Shown piece by piece: positions 1 to 7,462 of a stretch of 64,000 nucleotides of DNA. Origin of the DNA: CAYMRL01 sp964398985 (GTDB lineage Bacteria; Deinococcota; Deinococci; Deinococcales; Trueperaceae). The notes beneath the pieces were generated by a model, which was not told the DNA's origin, did not search any database, and saw nothing but the letters and a program-made list of their open reading frames with translations. Location of the stretch: NCBI GenBank assembly GCA_964398985.1, contig CAYNOS010000007.1, forward strand, positions 14,591 to 78,590, written 5' to 3'. A program made the translations under genes and the position numbers. The stretch's first letter is position 1. Each line of letters starts with the position of its first letter.

Positions 1-2
1 AC

Positions 3-899
3 TTCTACGGGCAGGCCACCCAGGTGCCACCGCTGGTGCTGGTGCCGGGCAGCGATCTCGACGTCGCCACCTGGGAGCGCTTCCTCAGCGGGCGCGCGCA
101 GCGCCGCGTCAAGCTCGCCACGCCGCAGCGGGGCGACAAGGTCGAGCTGATGGCGATGGCGCAGCGCAACGCGGTCACCGGCGTCGAAGCCGAGATCGCG
201 CTGCTCGAGCGGCGCGGCGAGACGCCCGGCGTCAAGGAGCTGCAACAGCTGCTGCAGCTCGAGTCGCCGCCGTGGCGCATCGAGGGCTTCGACATCTCGA
301 ACCTGATGGGCGAGCACACGGTCGCCAGCATCGTGGCGTTCGAGGGGGGCCGCGCGAAGCGCAGCGACTACCGCAAGCTGCGGATCCGTGACGCCCGCGC
401 CTCCGACGACTTCTTCGCGATGCGCCAAGCGGTGCTGCGGCGCTTCACCGGCTCGCTGGCCGATACCCTGCCCCAACCCGACCTGCTGCTGATCGATGGC
501 GGCAAGGGCCAGCTGGGCGTCGCCAAGAGCGCCTTGGCCGAAGCCGGCGTCTCACTGCCGTTGGTGGGACTGGCCAAGAAGCAGGAGACGCTGATCACCG
601 TGACCGGCGAGGAGGTGCTGGTGCCGCTCAGTCACCCCGGCCTGAGGCTGCTGATGCACGTGCGCGACGAAGCGCACCGGACGGCGGTCGGCTACAACCG
701 CCAGCGGCGCGGGCGGGCCCTGACTCGCAGCGTGCTCGACGACGTGCCGGGCATCGGCCCCAAGCGACGCGACGCGCTGCTCGCCCACTTCTCGAGCGTC
801 GACGAGCTACGCAGCGCCGACTTCGAAACCCTGGCGGCCGTGCCTGGCGTTGGCCGCAAGGCCGCGCAAGCAGTCTTGGAGCACTTCTCGCAGGGCTAG
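3..899 (+). CDS. uvrC: UvrABC nuclease subunit C, 3' part (5' end outside window)
   Basis: C-terminal part of UvrC, the dual-incision subunit of nucleotide excision repair, which cuts on both sides of a UvrB-bound lesion. The frame is open from base 3 (FYGQATQVPPL), so the GTG at 24 is internal and the N-terminal GIY-YIG domain and UvrB-binding region lie left of the window. Visible are the RNase H-like 5' nuclease domain (GFDISNLMGEHTVAS, then PDLLLIDGGKGQLG and HVRDEAHRTAVGYNRQRR, which carry its acidic and histidine residues) and the tandem helix-hairpin-helix tail (VPGIGPKRRDALL and VPGVGRKAAQAVL). It ends convergently with the acetyltransferase, sharing 4 bases. Confidence 0.96.
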   Translation, partial: FYGQATQVPPLVLVPGSDLDVATWERFLSGRAQRRVKLATPQRGDKVELMAMAQRNAVTGVEAEIALLERRGETPGVKELQQLLQLESPPWRIEGFDISNLMGEHTVASIVAFEGGRAKRSDYRKLRIRDARASDDFFAMRQAVLRRFTGSLADTLPQPDLLLIDGGKGQLGVAKSALAEAGVSLPLVGLAKKQETLITVTGEEVLVPLSHPGLRLLMHVRDEAHRTAVGYNRQRRGRALTRSVLDDVPGIGPKRRDALLAHFSSVDELRSADFETLAAVPGVGRKAAQAVLEHFSQG

Positions 900-1501
900 A
901 GGGCGGCCCGGACCCGGCCGGCGCCCGATTGGCCAGAGAGGTCGTCCGGTTCGCCGACACCGGCATCGCGACCCGAGCCTTGCCACAGCTCCGTCCACGT
1001 ACGACGGTCGAGCTCCATGTGCACGTCGACGCGACCCTTCGCGTCGACCTGACGCCGGACCTCGCGGAAGCCGACCTTCTTGAACGCCCGTTGAGCGCGT
1101 TCGTTGTCGCCGAAGGTGTTGAGCGTCACGGTCTCGAGCCCCAGGGGACCGAAGGCGTAGCCGAGCAGCGCCCTGATGGCTTCGGGTCCGTAGCCGCGCG
1201 ACCAATGGCTGCGCTCGCCGATGATGATCCCGAGGGTCGCGCGGCGGCCGCGCAGGTCGTAGAGCTCGGTGGTGCCGATGAACTCGTCGTTCTCGTCGAA
1301 GATCCCGAAGGTGGCGCGATCGATGCGGCGCGAGTCGGTGCGCAGCAGGCGCTTCATCAGCCACAGCGGCATGCGGTTCGGCGGGGTGCCGTTGAGATGA
1401 GCGATCTCAGGGTCACGGAAGTGACTCTGCAGTCGACGCCAGTCCGCCTCGGAGAACTCGTCGAGCGGTCTGAGCGTCACACGTCCGCACACCGGACTCA
1501 T
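896..1501 (-). CDS. GNAT family N-acetyltransferase (RimJ/RimL-like)
   Basis: A 201-residue GNAT acetyltransferase, probably of the RimJ/RimL or Acetyltransf_3 group that acetylates protein N-termini or small amines; the substrate cannot be read. Family signs are the TLRPLDEFSEADW opening, the beta4-beta5 segment, the acetyl-CoA loop RGYGPEAIRALLGYAF and the closing NERAQRAFKKVGFREV. The last 30 residues (SGRDAGVGEPDD...) are low-complexity and lie past the fold. The ATG is preceded by TAGACT and exactly six bases with no Shine-Dalgarno, which fits a leaderless transcript and fixes this start. Confidence 0.87.
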   Translation of the reverse strand: MSPVCGRVTLRPLDEFSEADWRRLQSHFRDPEIAHLNGTPPNRMPLWLMKRLLRTDSRRIDRATFGIFDENDEFIGTTELYDLRGRRATLGIIIGERSHWSRGYGPEAIRALLGYAFGPLGLETVTLNTFGDNERAQRAFKKVGFREVRRQVDAKGRVDVHMELDRRTWTELWQGSGRDAGVGEPDDLSGQSGAGRVRAAL

Positions 1502-1507
1502 GTGCCG

Positions 1508-1513
1508 AGTCTA
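1508..1513 (-). promoter_or_regulatory. Leaderless -10 box for the GNAT gene
   Basis: TAGACT on the minus strand, six bases before the ATG. No convincing -35 hexamer. Same TANNNT-N6/7-start layout as ahead of seven other genes in the window. Confidence 0.55.
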
Positions 1514-1588
1514 CTCCCCCACGAGGGCTTCTCCCGCAGCGACCGCACATCGGCCTAGGCCGGAAGCGGCGGCACTTTCGGGCGCGGC

Positions 1589-1594
1589 TATACT
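1589..1594 (+). promoter_or_regulatory. Leaderless -10 box for the moxR gene
   Basis: TATACT followed by GGCCGA and the ATG at 1601. No Shine-Dalgarno lies between, so the transcript probably starts at the initiation codon. Confidence 0.6.
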
Positions 1595-1600
1595 GGCCGA

Positions 1601-2572
1601 ATGAGCGACGCGAGCGTCCCGCCAAGCGTGGCGGTTGAGCACATGCAAGGCAGGTTCCGCAGCTTGAGGGACACGATCTCCAACGTGATCCTCGGCCAGG
1701 AGCGGGTCATCGGCGAGCTGCTGGTGGCCGCGCTGGCCCGCGGTCATGTCCTCATCGAGGGCGTGCCGGGCCTCGGCAAGACCCGCCTGGTGCGCGCGTT
1801 CGCCGAGGCGACGGAGCTGGAGTTCGCGCGCATCCAGTTCACGCCCGACCTCATGCCCGCCGACGTGACCGGCACCACCGTGTTCATCGAGGCCGGTGAC
1901 GAGCGGCGCTTCGAGTTCCAGAGCGGCCCGGTGTTCACGCACGTGCTGTTGGCCGACGAGATCAACCGAGCCACGCCGAAGACGCAGTCGGCGCTGCTGG
2001 AGGCCATGCAGGAGCGCGCGGTCACGGTTTCGGGCGTGCGCCACGCGCTGCCGGAACCGTTCATCGTGCTGGCGACACAGAACCCGCTGGAGATGGAAGG
2101 CACCTACCCGCTGCCGGAGGCTCAGCTCGACAGGTTCCTGTTCAAGATCAAGATCGAGCGGCCCGACGTCGACACCTTGCGGCGCATCCTGGTGGTCACC
2201 ACCGGCGACACGGAAGCCAGCGCCGAACGAGTCTTCAAGCGCTCCGAACTCCTCGAGCTGCAGCGCATGCTGCGCGCCGTGCCGATCGCCGACGCCGCGC
2301 TCGACTACATCGTCAAGCTGGTGGAGGCCACGCATGCCCACCCGCTCATCCGGCTGGGCGCCAGCCCGCGCGGCGCGCAGGCCATCACGCTCGCCGCCAA
2401 GGGCTACGCGCTCGCCGACGGCCGTCCCAACGTCGAGTACGAAGACATCCGCCAAGCGGTTCTGCCGTCACTGCGCCACCGTCTGCTGCTGAGCTTCGAG
2501 GCTGAGGTCGAGGGCGCGGACCCCGACCAGGTGCTCCGCGAGGTGATCGCCAAGGTAGACCGGCCACGGTGA
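1601..2572 (+). CDS. MoxR family AAA+ ATPase
   Basis: A 323-residue MoxR-type AAA+ ATPase, a cytoplasmic chaperone-like ATPase usually working with von Willebrand A proteins to mature or activate partners. Walker A GVPGLGKT is at residues 54-61, Walker B LLADE at 116-120, sensor 1 ATQN at 158-161, and the family phrase EGTYPLPEAQLDRFLFK follows; the C-terminal lid domain is present and the length is normal. The next gene encodes a DUF58 protein 22 bases downstream, the standard partner in MoxR operons. The start is supported by a TATACT box six bases upstream. Confidence 0.95.
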   Translation: MSDASVPPSVAVEHMQGRFRSLRDTISNVILGQERVIGELLVAALARGHVLIEGVPGLGKTRLVRAFAEATELEFARIQFTPDLMPADVTGTTVFIEAGDERRFEFQSGPVFTHVLLADEINRATPKTQSALLEAMQERAVTVSGVRHALPEPFIVLATQNPLEMEGTYPLPEAQLDRFLFKIKIERPDVDTLRRILVVTTGDTEASAERVFKRSELLELQRMLRAVPIADAALDYIVKLVEATHAHPLIRLGASPRGAQAITLAAKGYALADGRPNVEYEDIRQAVLPSLRHRLLLSFEAEVEGADPDQVLREVIAKVDRPR

Positions 2573-2594
2573 GAGGCTTCCCAACAGGTACGGC

Positions 2595-3467
2595 GTGATC
2601 TCGAACCGCAGCCGGGCGTTGCTCGACCGCTACGCCCTCGCGTCGCGCTCGCTCAGCCGCCTGACCGGTGAGCGCAGCAGCACCGAGACCGGGCAGAGCG
2701 TCGAGTTCCACGACTTCCGTCCCTACCAGCCGGGCGATGAGCTCCGGTACGTCGACTGGCGCGTCTACGCGCGCAGCGGCCGCCTCTACACCCGCCTCTA
2801 TCAGGCCGAGCGCGCGGTCCAGCTGCACCTGATTCTCGACACCAGCGCCAGCATGGGTCTCGGCCACAAGGCGCGCTTCGCCAGGACCTTGGTGCAGCTC
2901 TTGAGCTACGTTGCGCAGCGCGACGCGCCCACCCAACTCCATCTGCTCGACGGCACCAGCAGTCGCCGGGCTCAGGGGCTGGTGAGCATGCGCGAGACCT
3001 GGCGTTTCGTCGAGGACGCCCCCACGCTGCGCGGCGCCGAACTCGGTCCGATCAGCGGCCTCAAGCGCTTCGCACTGAGCCTGCCTCCCATGAGCGGCAG
3101 CGCGTTGGCGATCGTCGTCTCCGACCTGCTGGAAGACGTTCCGATGCAGCCGACGCTGGCGGCGCTGAGGGCGCGCCGGATGGACGTCGGCTTCGTGCAG
3201 CTGCTGTCTGCCGACGACCTGGAACCGCTGCCGGCGAGCCTGGAGCTGCACGACGTCGAGACCGCCGAACGGCTGCCGGTGGGGCCCGACGATGTGCGCG
3301 CCTACCGCGCGGAGATCGCCGCCTACGTCAGGCGCACCCGCTCGGCGATCCTCAAGGCCGGCTTCCGGCATCTGCTGCTGAGACTGCCGCGCGACGGCCA
3401 GAGCGGCGACATCGAGCGCGACGCGTTCGCCGCCCTGGTGCGCGAGGCGCTGCTGGTCAAGCGCTAG
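2595..3467 (+). CDS. DUF58 domain protein, MoxR partner
   Basis: A 290-residue DUF58 protein with a von Willebrand A-like fold. The signature RPYQPGDELRYVDWR is at residues 42-56 and a MIDAS-type DTSAS at 82-86. These proteins usually pair with the preceding MoxR ATPase; what the pair acts on is unknown. No transmembrane segment is visible, unlike many DUF58 proteins, so it looks cytoplasmic. The GTG start was chosen because it gives the family-typical N-terminus; its ribosome-binding site is weak (ACAGG), suggesting coupling to moxR. Confidence 0.9.
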   Translation: MISNRSRALLDRYALASRSLSRLTGERSSTETGQSVEFHDFRPYQPGDELRYVDWRVYARSGRLYTRLYQAERAVQLHLILDTSASMGLGHKARFARTLVQLLSYVAQRDAPTQLHLLDGTSSRRAQGLVSMRETWRFVEDAPTLRGAELGPISGLKRFALSLPPMSGSALAIVVSDLLEDVPMQPTLAALRARRMDVGFVQLLSADDLEPLPASLELHDVETAERLPVGPDDVRAYRAEIAAYVRRTRSAILKAGFRHLLLRLPRDGQSGDIERDAFAALVREALLVKR

Positions 3468-3514
3468 CGCCGACCTAGTAACGTAATCAATCGCCTCCTG
3501 ACGCGACGCCTGGC

Positions 3515-3520
3515 TACCAT
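3515..3520 (+). promoter_or_regulatory. Possible -10 box for the Ser/Thr kinase
   Basis: TACCAT, nine bases before the GTG at 3530, which would give a leader of only about three bases. No -35 hexamer seen. Confidence 0.35.
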
Positions 3521-3529
3521 CTAGTTCCT

Positions 3530-4321
3530 GTGGGGATCATCGGCACCAGACTCGACGACGGGCTGCAGGTGATTCGCGAGCTCGACAGGGGAGTCTCGTC
3601 GCGGGTCTTCCTCGCCAGCGACGGCCGCCGCGTCAAGGCGCTGAAGCTGTTCCTGCCGGAGAACCTGGCGCGTGCCCGCCGCGAACTCGAGGTCGGGCGC
3701 GACCTCGACCATCCTCACCTCAACCCGGTGGAGCGCGCCGTTACCGTGGGTGGCCGCCCGGGCGTCCTGATGCCGCTGGCGCCAGGTCGGCGCCTGACGG
3801 CCTGGAGCGAGAGCCGCGACGTCGACGAGGTCATGGGCACCCTGGCCGGCGTCGCCGACGCCTTGGCGTACCTGCACGAGCGCGGCATCGTGCATCGCGA
3901 CGTCAAGCCCGAGAACATCCTGGTCGACGGATCCGGGCATGCGCGCCTGCTCGACTTCGACCTGGCGGCCCGCGCCGGCGACCCGGCCGAGGCGGCGGTC
4001 GCCGGCACCCTCGCCTACATCAGCCCGGAGCAGGCGCGCGGCCAGGCGCCGGAGTTCGCCAATGACCTCTACTCGTTCGGAGCCCTCCTCTACCGCGCGG
4101 TCACCGGGCAGGTCCCGTTCACCGGCTCGGCGGTCGAGGTGATGAGCGCCCACGGCAGCCTGACGCCGGATCCCCCGTCCGGGCTGAAGGCGCGGCTGGC
4201 ACGTTTCGACCCGCTGGTGATGAGCCTGCTGGCCAAGGACCCCGACGCTCGCCCGCCCGCCGGCGCCGTTGCCGCCGCCCTGCGGCGGCTCGGCGCTGGA
4301 CATCACGCCGGGCACGTATGA
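3530..4321 (+). CDS. Ser/Thr protein kinase (Hanks type), kinase domain only, DFD variant
   Basis: A 263-residue eukaryotic-type protein kinase with nothing beyond the catalytic domain: no transmembrane segment, PASTA repeat or other sensor. Seen are a glycine-poor loop LDRGVSSRVF, the ATP lysine K39 (ALKLF), a helix-C glutamate near 52-54, the catalytic loop HRDVKPEN (122-129) and SPEQ (165-168). The metal-binding DFG is DFD (142-144). D124, N129 and D142 are kept, so activity is plausible but should be tested. The end overlaps the promoter of the next gene. It could regulate the adjacent permease; that is inference. The GTG start has no good ribosome-binding site. Confidence 0.88.
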   Translation: MGIIGTRLDDGLQVIRELDRGVSSRVFLASDGRRVKALKLFLPENLARARRELEVGRDLDHPHLNPVERAVTVGGRPGVLMPLAPGRRLTAWSESRDVDEVMGTLAGVADALAYLHERGIVHRDVKPENILVDGSGHARLLDFDLAARAGDPAEAAVAGTLAYISPEQARGQAPEFANDLYSFGALLYRAVTGQVPFTGSAVEVMSAHGSLTPDPPSGLKARLARFDPLVMSLLAKDPDARPPAGAVAAALRRLGAGHHAGHV

Positions 4322-4322
4322 T
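4317..4322 (+). promoter_or_regulatory. Leaderless -10 box for the long ABC permease
   Basis: TATGAT followed by TGGCGC and the GTG at 4329. It overlaps the stop codon of the kinase gene and decides the permease start. Confidence 0.55.
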
Positions 4323-4328
4323 TGGCGC

Positions 4329-6509
4329 GTGACCGACAGGCTAGCGTTGTTGGCGATGGCAGCGGCTACGCTGCTCGCCGTGTTGCTGGCGCCGTGGGCT
4401 GCCTTCAACCGCGAGACCGGCGCCCGCAGCGCGGTCGTGTTGCTGCCCGACCGCATCTACGACTTCACGGGCCGCACTCCCGGGATCGACTTCTCGAACC
4501 TCGGCGCCGTGCTGGTGCTGACCCTGATCGGCGCCGCCGGCGTGGCGCTGGCCGCGGCCGCTCCGGAACTGCTCAGGCGCCTCGCCTGGCTCGGTTTCGG
4601 CGCGCTGCTGGTGGGGGTGACGGCATGGGGCTACGCCGGGTTCAGCGCCTCGGTCGCGGAGGCTCGCATCGGCGCCTTCGAGAACGAGGTCGCGGCTGCC
4701 ATCGCGAGCACCAGGCCGAACCTCGACCCTGAGAGGCTGCAAGTCGCTCTCGACGGCGCGCGCGAGCGCAGCCTCGAGGAGAACCTGGCGGCGGCGCGTG
4801 CCGGCGGGCTGGTCATCAGGAGACTGCCGTACACCAACTCCGGTTTCGGGCCGACCGCGTTCTTAGCGGCGGTGACCGGCATGCTGGCGATGCTGTTCGG
4901 CGTCAAGGTGTGGCCGCGAGCCGCCCGCGCCATCGACGGCACCATCCGCGCGGCTGCCGTGCCGGCGGTCTCGATCGTGCTTGCCCTGCTGGTGGCGGCG
5001 GTGGTGATCCTCGCGCTGCAACCCATCCCGGTCGGGGCCGGCGTCGACATGTCGGGCACCTTCACCAACTTCGTCGGCCGCATCGACACGCTGTGGCACG
5101 CGTACTACACGATGTTCCACGACTCCCTCGGCACCGTCAACGGCTTCGCCGAGTCGCTGAAGCTCGCCACCCCGCTCATCTTCACCGGGCTGGCCGTCGG
5201 CTTCAGCTTCCAAGCTGGGCTGTTCAACATCGGCGCGCCCGGGCAGATGGTGATGGGCGCGATCTTCGCGATGCTCGCGGGCATCTACGTTCCCGGGCCG
5301 AAGCTGATCGTGTTGCCGGTGGCGGTCCTGGCCGCCGCGCTGGGCGGCGCGCTGTGGGGAGGGCTGGCCGGTTGGCTGAAGGCGCGCTTCGGAGCCAACG
5401 AGGTCATCAACACCATCCTGCTCAACTTCGTGGCCGCCTCGGTGATGCTCTTCATCCTCTCCGCCGGCAACGTGTTCGCCGCGGCCGCGGTGCGGATCAT
5501 CGCCGTCATCGGCGTCTTCGTGCTGGTGGCGGTGCTCCTGAGCCTGGTGCCGGCGGTCAGGCGGCTGCTCCGGCGGTCTCCGCGCGCCATCCTCGCCGCC
5601 GCCGGCGTCGTGCTGCTGGCGGGCTGCGTGGTGGCCGGCCTGCCGCGGGCCGGCGACGCTCCGGTGACGCTGCGCATGCCGTTCAAGGTGCCGGGCAACG
5701 AGCCGAAGTCGCGCGAGATCCGCGTCGAGGCGAGGTTGCCGCAGCTGCCTGCGATGGCGGGGATCGACCTACGCACCGACCCCGGCGTGAACGTCGTGCG
5801 CGTCGATTACGCCAGGATCCTGGCTCCCTTGGCGGCGCTCGCCGGACTCTTCATGCTGGGCCGCTGGCGAACCTTCAGGCGCTGGCCCGCGCGCTTCCTC
5901 GGGGCGGCTGGCGTGGGCGTCGTCGTCTACCTGCTAGGGATGCTGTTCGGCCTCACGGCGGTGCCGACCGCCATACCGCCGACCAACCTCAACCTCTCGT
6001 TCGTGCTGGCCTTGGCGGCGGCGGCGCTGATGTACGTCCTGCTGTTCCGCACCCGCTGGGGCTACGAGCTGCGCGCCGTCGGCCTGGCGCCGCGCGCGGC
6101 CGAGTACGGCGGCGCCAACATCGCGCGCAACACGTTGGTGGCGATGGCCATCAGCGGCGGCCTGGCTGGGCTGACCGCCACCCACTACGTGCTCGGTGGC
6201 TCGTTGGAAGACTACTCGCTCCGCCAGATCCTGCCGACGGGAGACGGTTTCGACGGGATCGCGGTCGCCCTGCTGGCGGCCAACCACCCGTTCGGCACGG
6301 TGCTGGCCGCGTTCCTGTTCGGAGTCCTCAAATACGGCGGCTCGGTGCTCAACATCACCTTCCCCGACCTGACCCGCGACGTCGTCAGCATGATCCTCGC
6401 GCTGGTGGTGCTGTTCATCGCCGCGCGCGGGTTCCTGAGGAGGCAGCCGGGCAGGGTCCCGGAGAAGGTCGTCGCCGCGGTCGCCGAAGAGCCGGTGGGG
6501 AGAAGCTGA
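4329..6509 (+). CDS. Nucleoside/simple-sugar ABC transporter permease (BmpC/YufP type), extended
   Basis: A 726-residue inner-membrane permease of the BPD_transp_2 family, one half of a nucleoside- or sugar-type ABC importer. The family core is plain: FQAGLFNIGAPGQMVMGA, ARFGANEVINTILLNFVA and FRTRWGYELRAVGL...AAEYGG. Relatives are usually about 350-400 residues. Here an N-terminal block adds three membrane helices and a soluble segment of about 60 residues, and a stretch of roughly 180 residues (about 385-560) separates the NEVI segment from the FRTRWGYE loop. That stretch contains extra helices and a charged soluble piece. GTG at 4329 is preferred over an upstream ATG because of the TATGAT box. 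No ATPase or binding-protein gene is next to it. Confidence 0.88.
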   Translation: MTDRLALLAMAAATLLAVLLAPWAAFNRETGARSAVVLLPDRIYDFTGRTPGIDFSNLGAVLVLTLIGAAGVALAAAAPELLRRLAWLGFGALLVGVTAWGYAGFSASVAEARIGAFENEVAAAIASTRPNLDPERLQVALDGARERSLEENLAAARAGGLVIRRLPYTNSGFGPTAFLAAVTGMLAMLFGVKVWPRAARAIDGTIRAAAVPAVSIVLALLVAAVVILALQPIPVGAGVDMSGTFTNFVGRIDTLWHAYYTMFHDSLGTVNGFAESLKLATPLIFTGLAVGFSFQAGLFNIGAPGQMVMGAIFAMLAGIYVPGPKLIVLPVAVLAAALGGALWGGLAGWLKARFGANEVINTILLNFVAASVMLFILSAGNVFAAAAVRIIAVIGVFVLVAVLLSLVPAVRRLLRRSPRAILAAAGVVLLAGCVVAGLPRAGDAPVTLRMPFKVPGNEPKSREIRVEARLPQLPAMAGIDLRTDPGVNVVRVDYARILAPLAALAGLFMLGRWRTFRRWPARFLGAAGVGVVVYLLGMLFGLTAVPTAIPPTNLNLSFVLALAAAALMYVLLFRTRWGYELRAVGLAPRAAEYGGANIARNTLVAMAISGGLAGLTATHYVLGGSLEDYSLRQILPTGDGFDGIAVALLAANHPFGTVLAAFLFGVLKYGGSVLNITFPDLTRDVVSMILALVVLFIAARGFLRRQPGRVPEKVVAAVAEEPVGRS

Positions 6510-7447
6510 TGGACCAGGTGATCCTGCTGGCGTTGGCCTCGTCGATGATCAGAGCGACGACCCCGCTGCTGTTCGCGGCGCTCGGCGGCCTCTTCAGCGA
6601 GCGAGCCGGAGTCGTCAACATCGCCCTCGAAGGCATCATCCTGTTCGGCGCGATGGCCGCGGCGATCACCGCGCAGCTCATCGAGGCACCCTACCTGCGG
6701 GAGAACCCCACGGCGGTGGTGTGGTTCGCGCCGTGGCTCGGGGTGCTCGCCGGCATGGGCCTGGGCGGGCTCATCGGCTGGATCCACGCCGTCGTCTCGA
6801 TCCGCTACCGCGCCGACCAGATCATCTCGGGCACCGCCATCAACCTGATGGCCATCGGCATCCCGGCCGTGGTGCTGTTCGGCCTCTACAACAACAGCGC
6901 GACCTCCCAACCGGTCCGCAACCGGCTGCCGACCTGGCAGCTCTTCGGCATCGACGGCCTGGCGTTCTCGCCCCTGGTCTACCTGGCGTTCCTGCTGGTG
7001 CCGGTCGTGTGGTTCGTGGTCTTCCGGACACCGTTCGGGTTGCGTCTCAGGGCCGTCGGTGAGCATCCCGAGGCCGCCGACTCGCTCGGCATCAACGTCT
7101 ACCGCATGCGCTACGCCGGCGTGATCCTGTCCGGCGTGCTGGCCGGCCTCGGCGGTGCCTACCTGTCGATCGGCAACCTCAACCAGTTCATCGGCGAGAT
7201 GTCGGGCGGCCGCGGCTTCATCGCGCTGGCGGCGCTGATCTTCGGCAAGTGGCACCCGCTCGGCGTGCTCGGCGCGACGCTGCTGTTCGGAGCCTTCCAG
7301 GCCTCCGAGGTCCTGCTCGGCGGCGGACAGCTGCTGCCGCCGACCGTCGTGCAGAGCCTGCCGTACCTCCTGACGATGATGGTGTTGGCCGGCTTCGTGG
7401 GCCGCTCGATCGCGCCCAAGGCGACCGGCAAGCCGTTCGTGAAGTAG
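6509..7447 (+). CDS. Nucleoside/simple-sugar ABC transporter permease (BmpD/YufQ type)
   Basis: The second permease of the pair, 312 residues, normal for YufQ/NupQ-like proteins. The N-terminus ATTPLLFAALGGLFSERAGV followed by NIALEGIILFGAM is diagnostic, as are RYRADQIISGTAINL and the cytoplasmic loop FRTPFGLRLRAVGEHPEAAD. Its ATG overlaps the stop of the preceding permease (TGATG), so the two are translationally coupled and probably form a heterodimer. The matching ATPase and lipoprotein must be encoded elsewhere. Substrate is likely a nucleoside or sugar, from family only. Confidence 0.93.
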   Translation: MDQVILLALASSMIRATTPLLFAALGGLFSERAGVVNIALEGIILFGAMAAAITAQLIEAPYLRENPTAVVWFAPWLGVLAGMGLGGLIGWIHAVVSIRYRADQIISGTAINLMAIGIPAVVLFGLYNNSATSQPVRNRLPTWQLFGIDGLAFSPLVYLAFLLVPVVWFVVFRTPFGLRLRAVGEHPEAADSLGINVYRMRYAGVILSGVLAGLGGAYLSIGNLNQFIGEMSGGRGFIALAALIFGKWHPLGVLGATLLFGAFQASEVLLGGGQLLPPTVVQSLPYLLTMMVLAGFVGRSIAPKATGKPFVK

Positions 7448-7462
7448 GCGAGGACCTCGGCC

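Noticed and set aside
4910..6508. A plus-strand frame overlapping the long permease and continuous with the second permease.
   Set aside because: Before 6509 it is a frame-shifted reading of the first permease, rich in Arg/Gly/Ala. Only the part from 6509 is protein-like.
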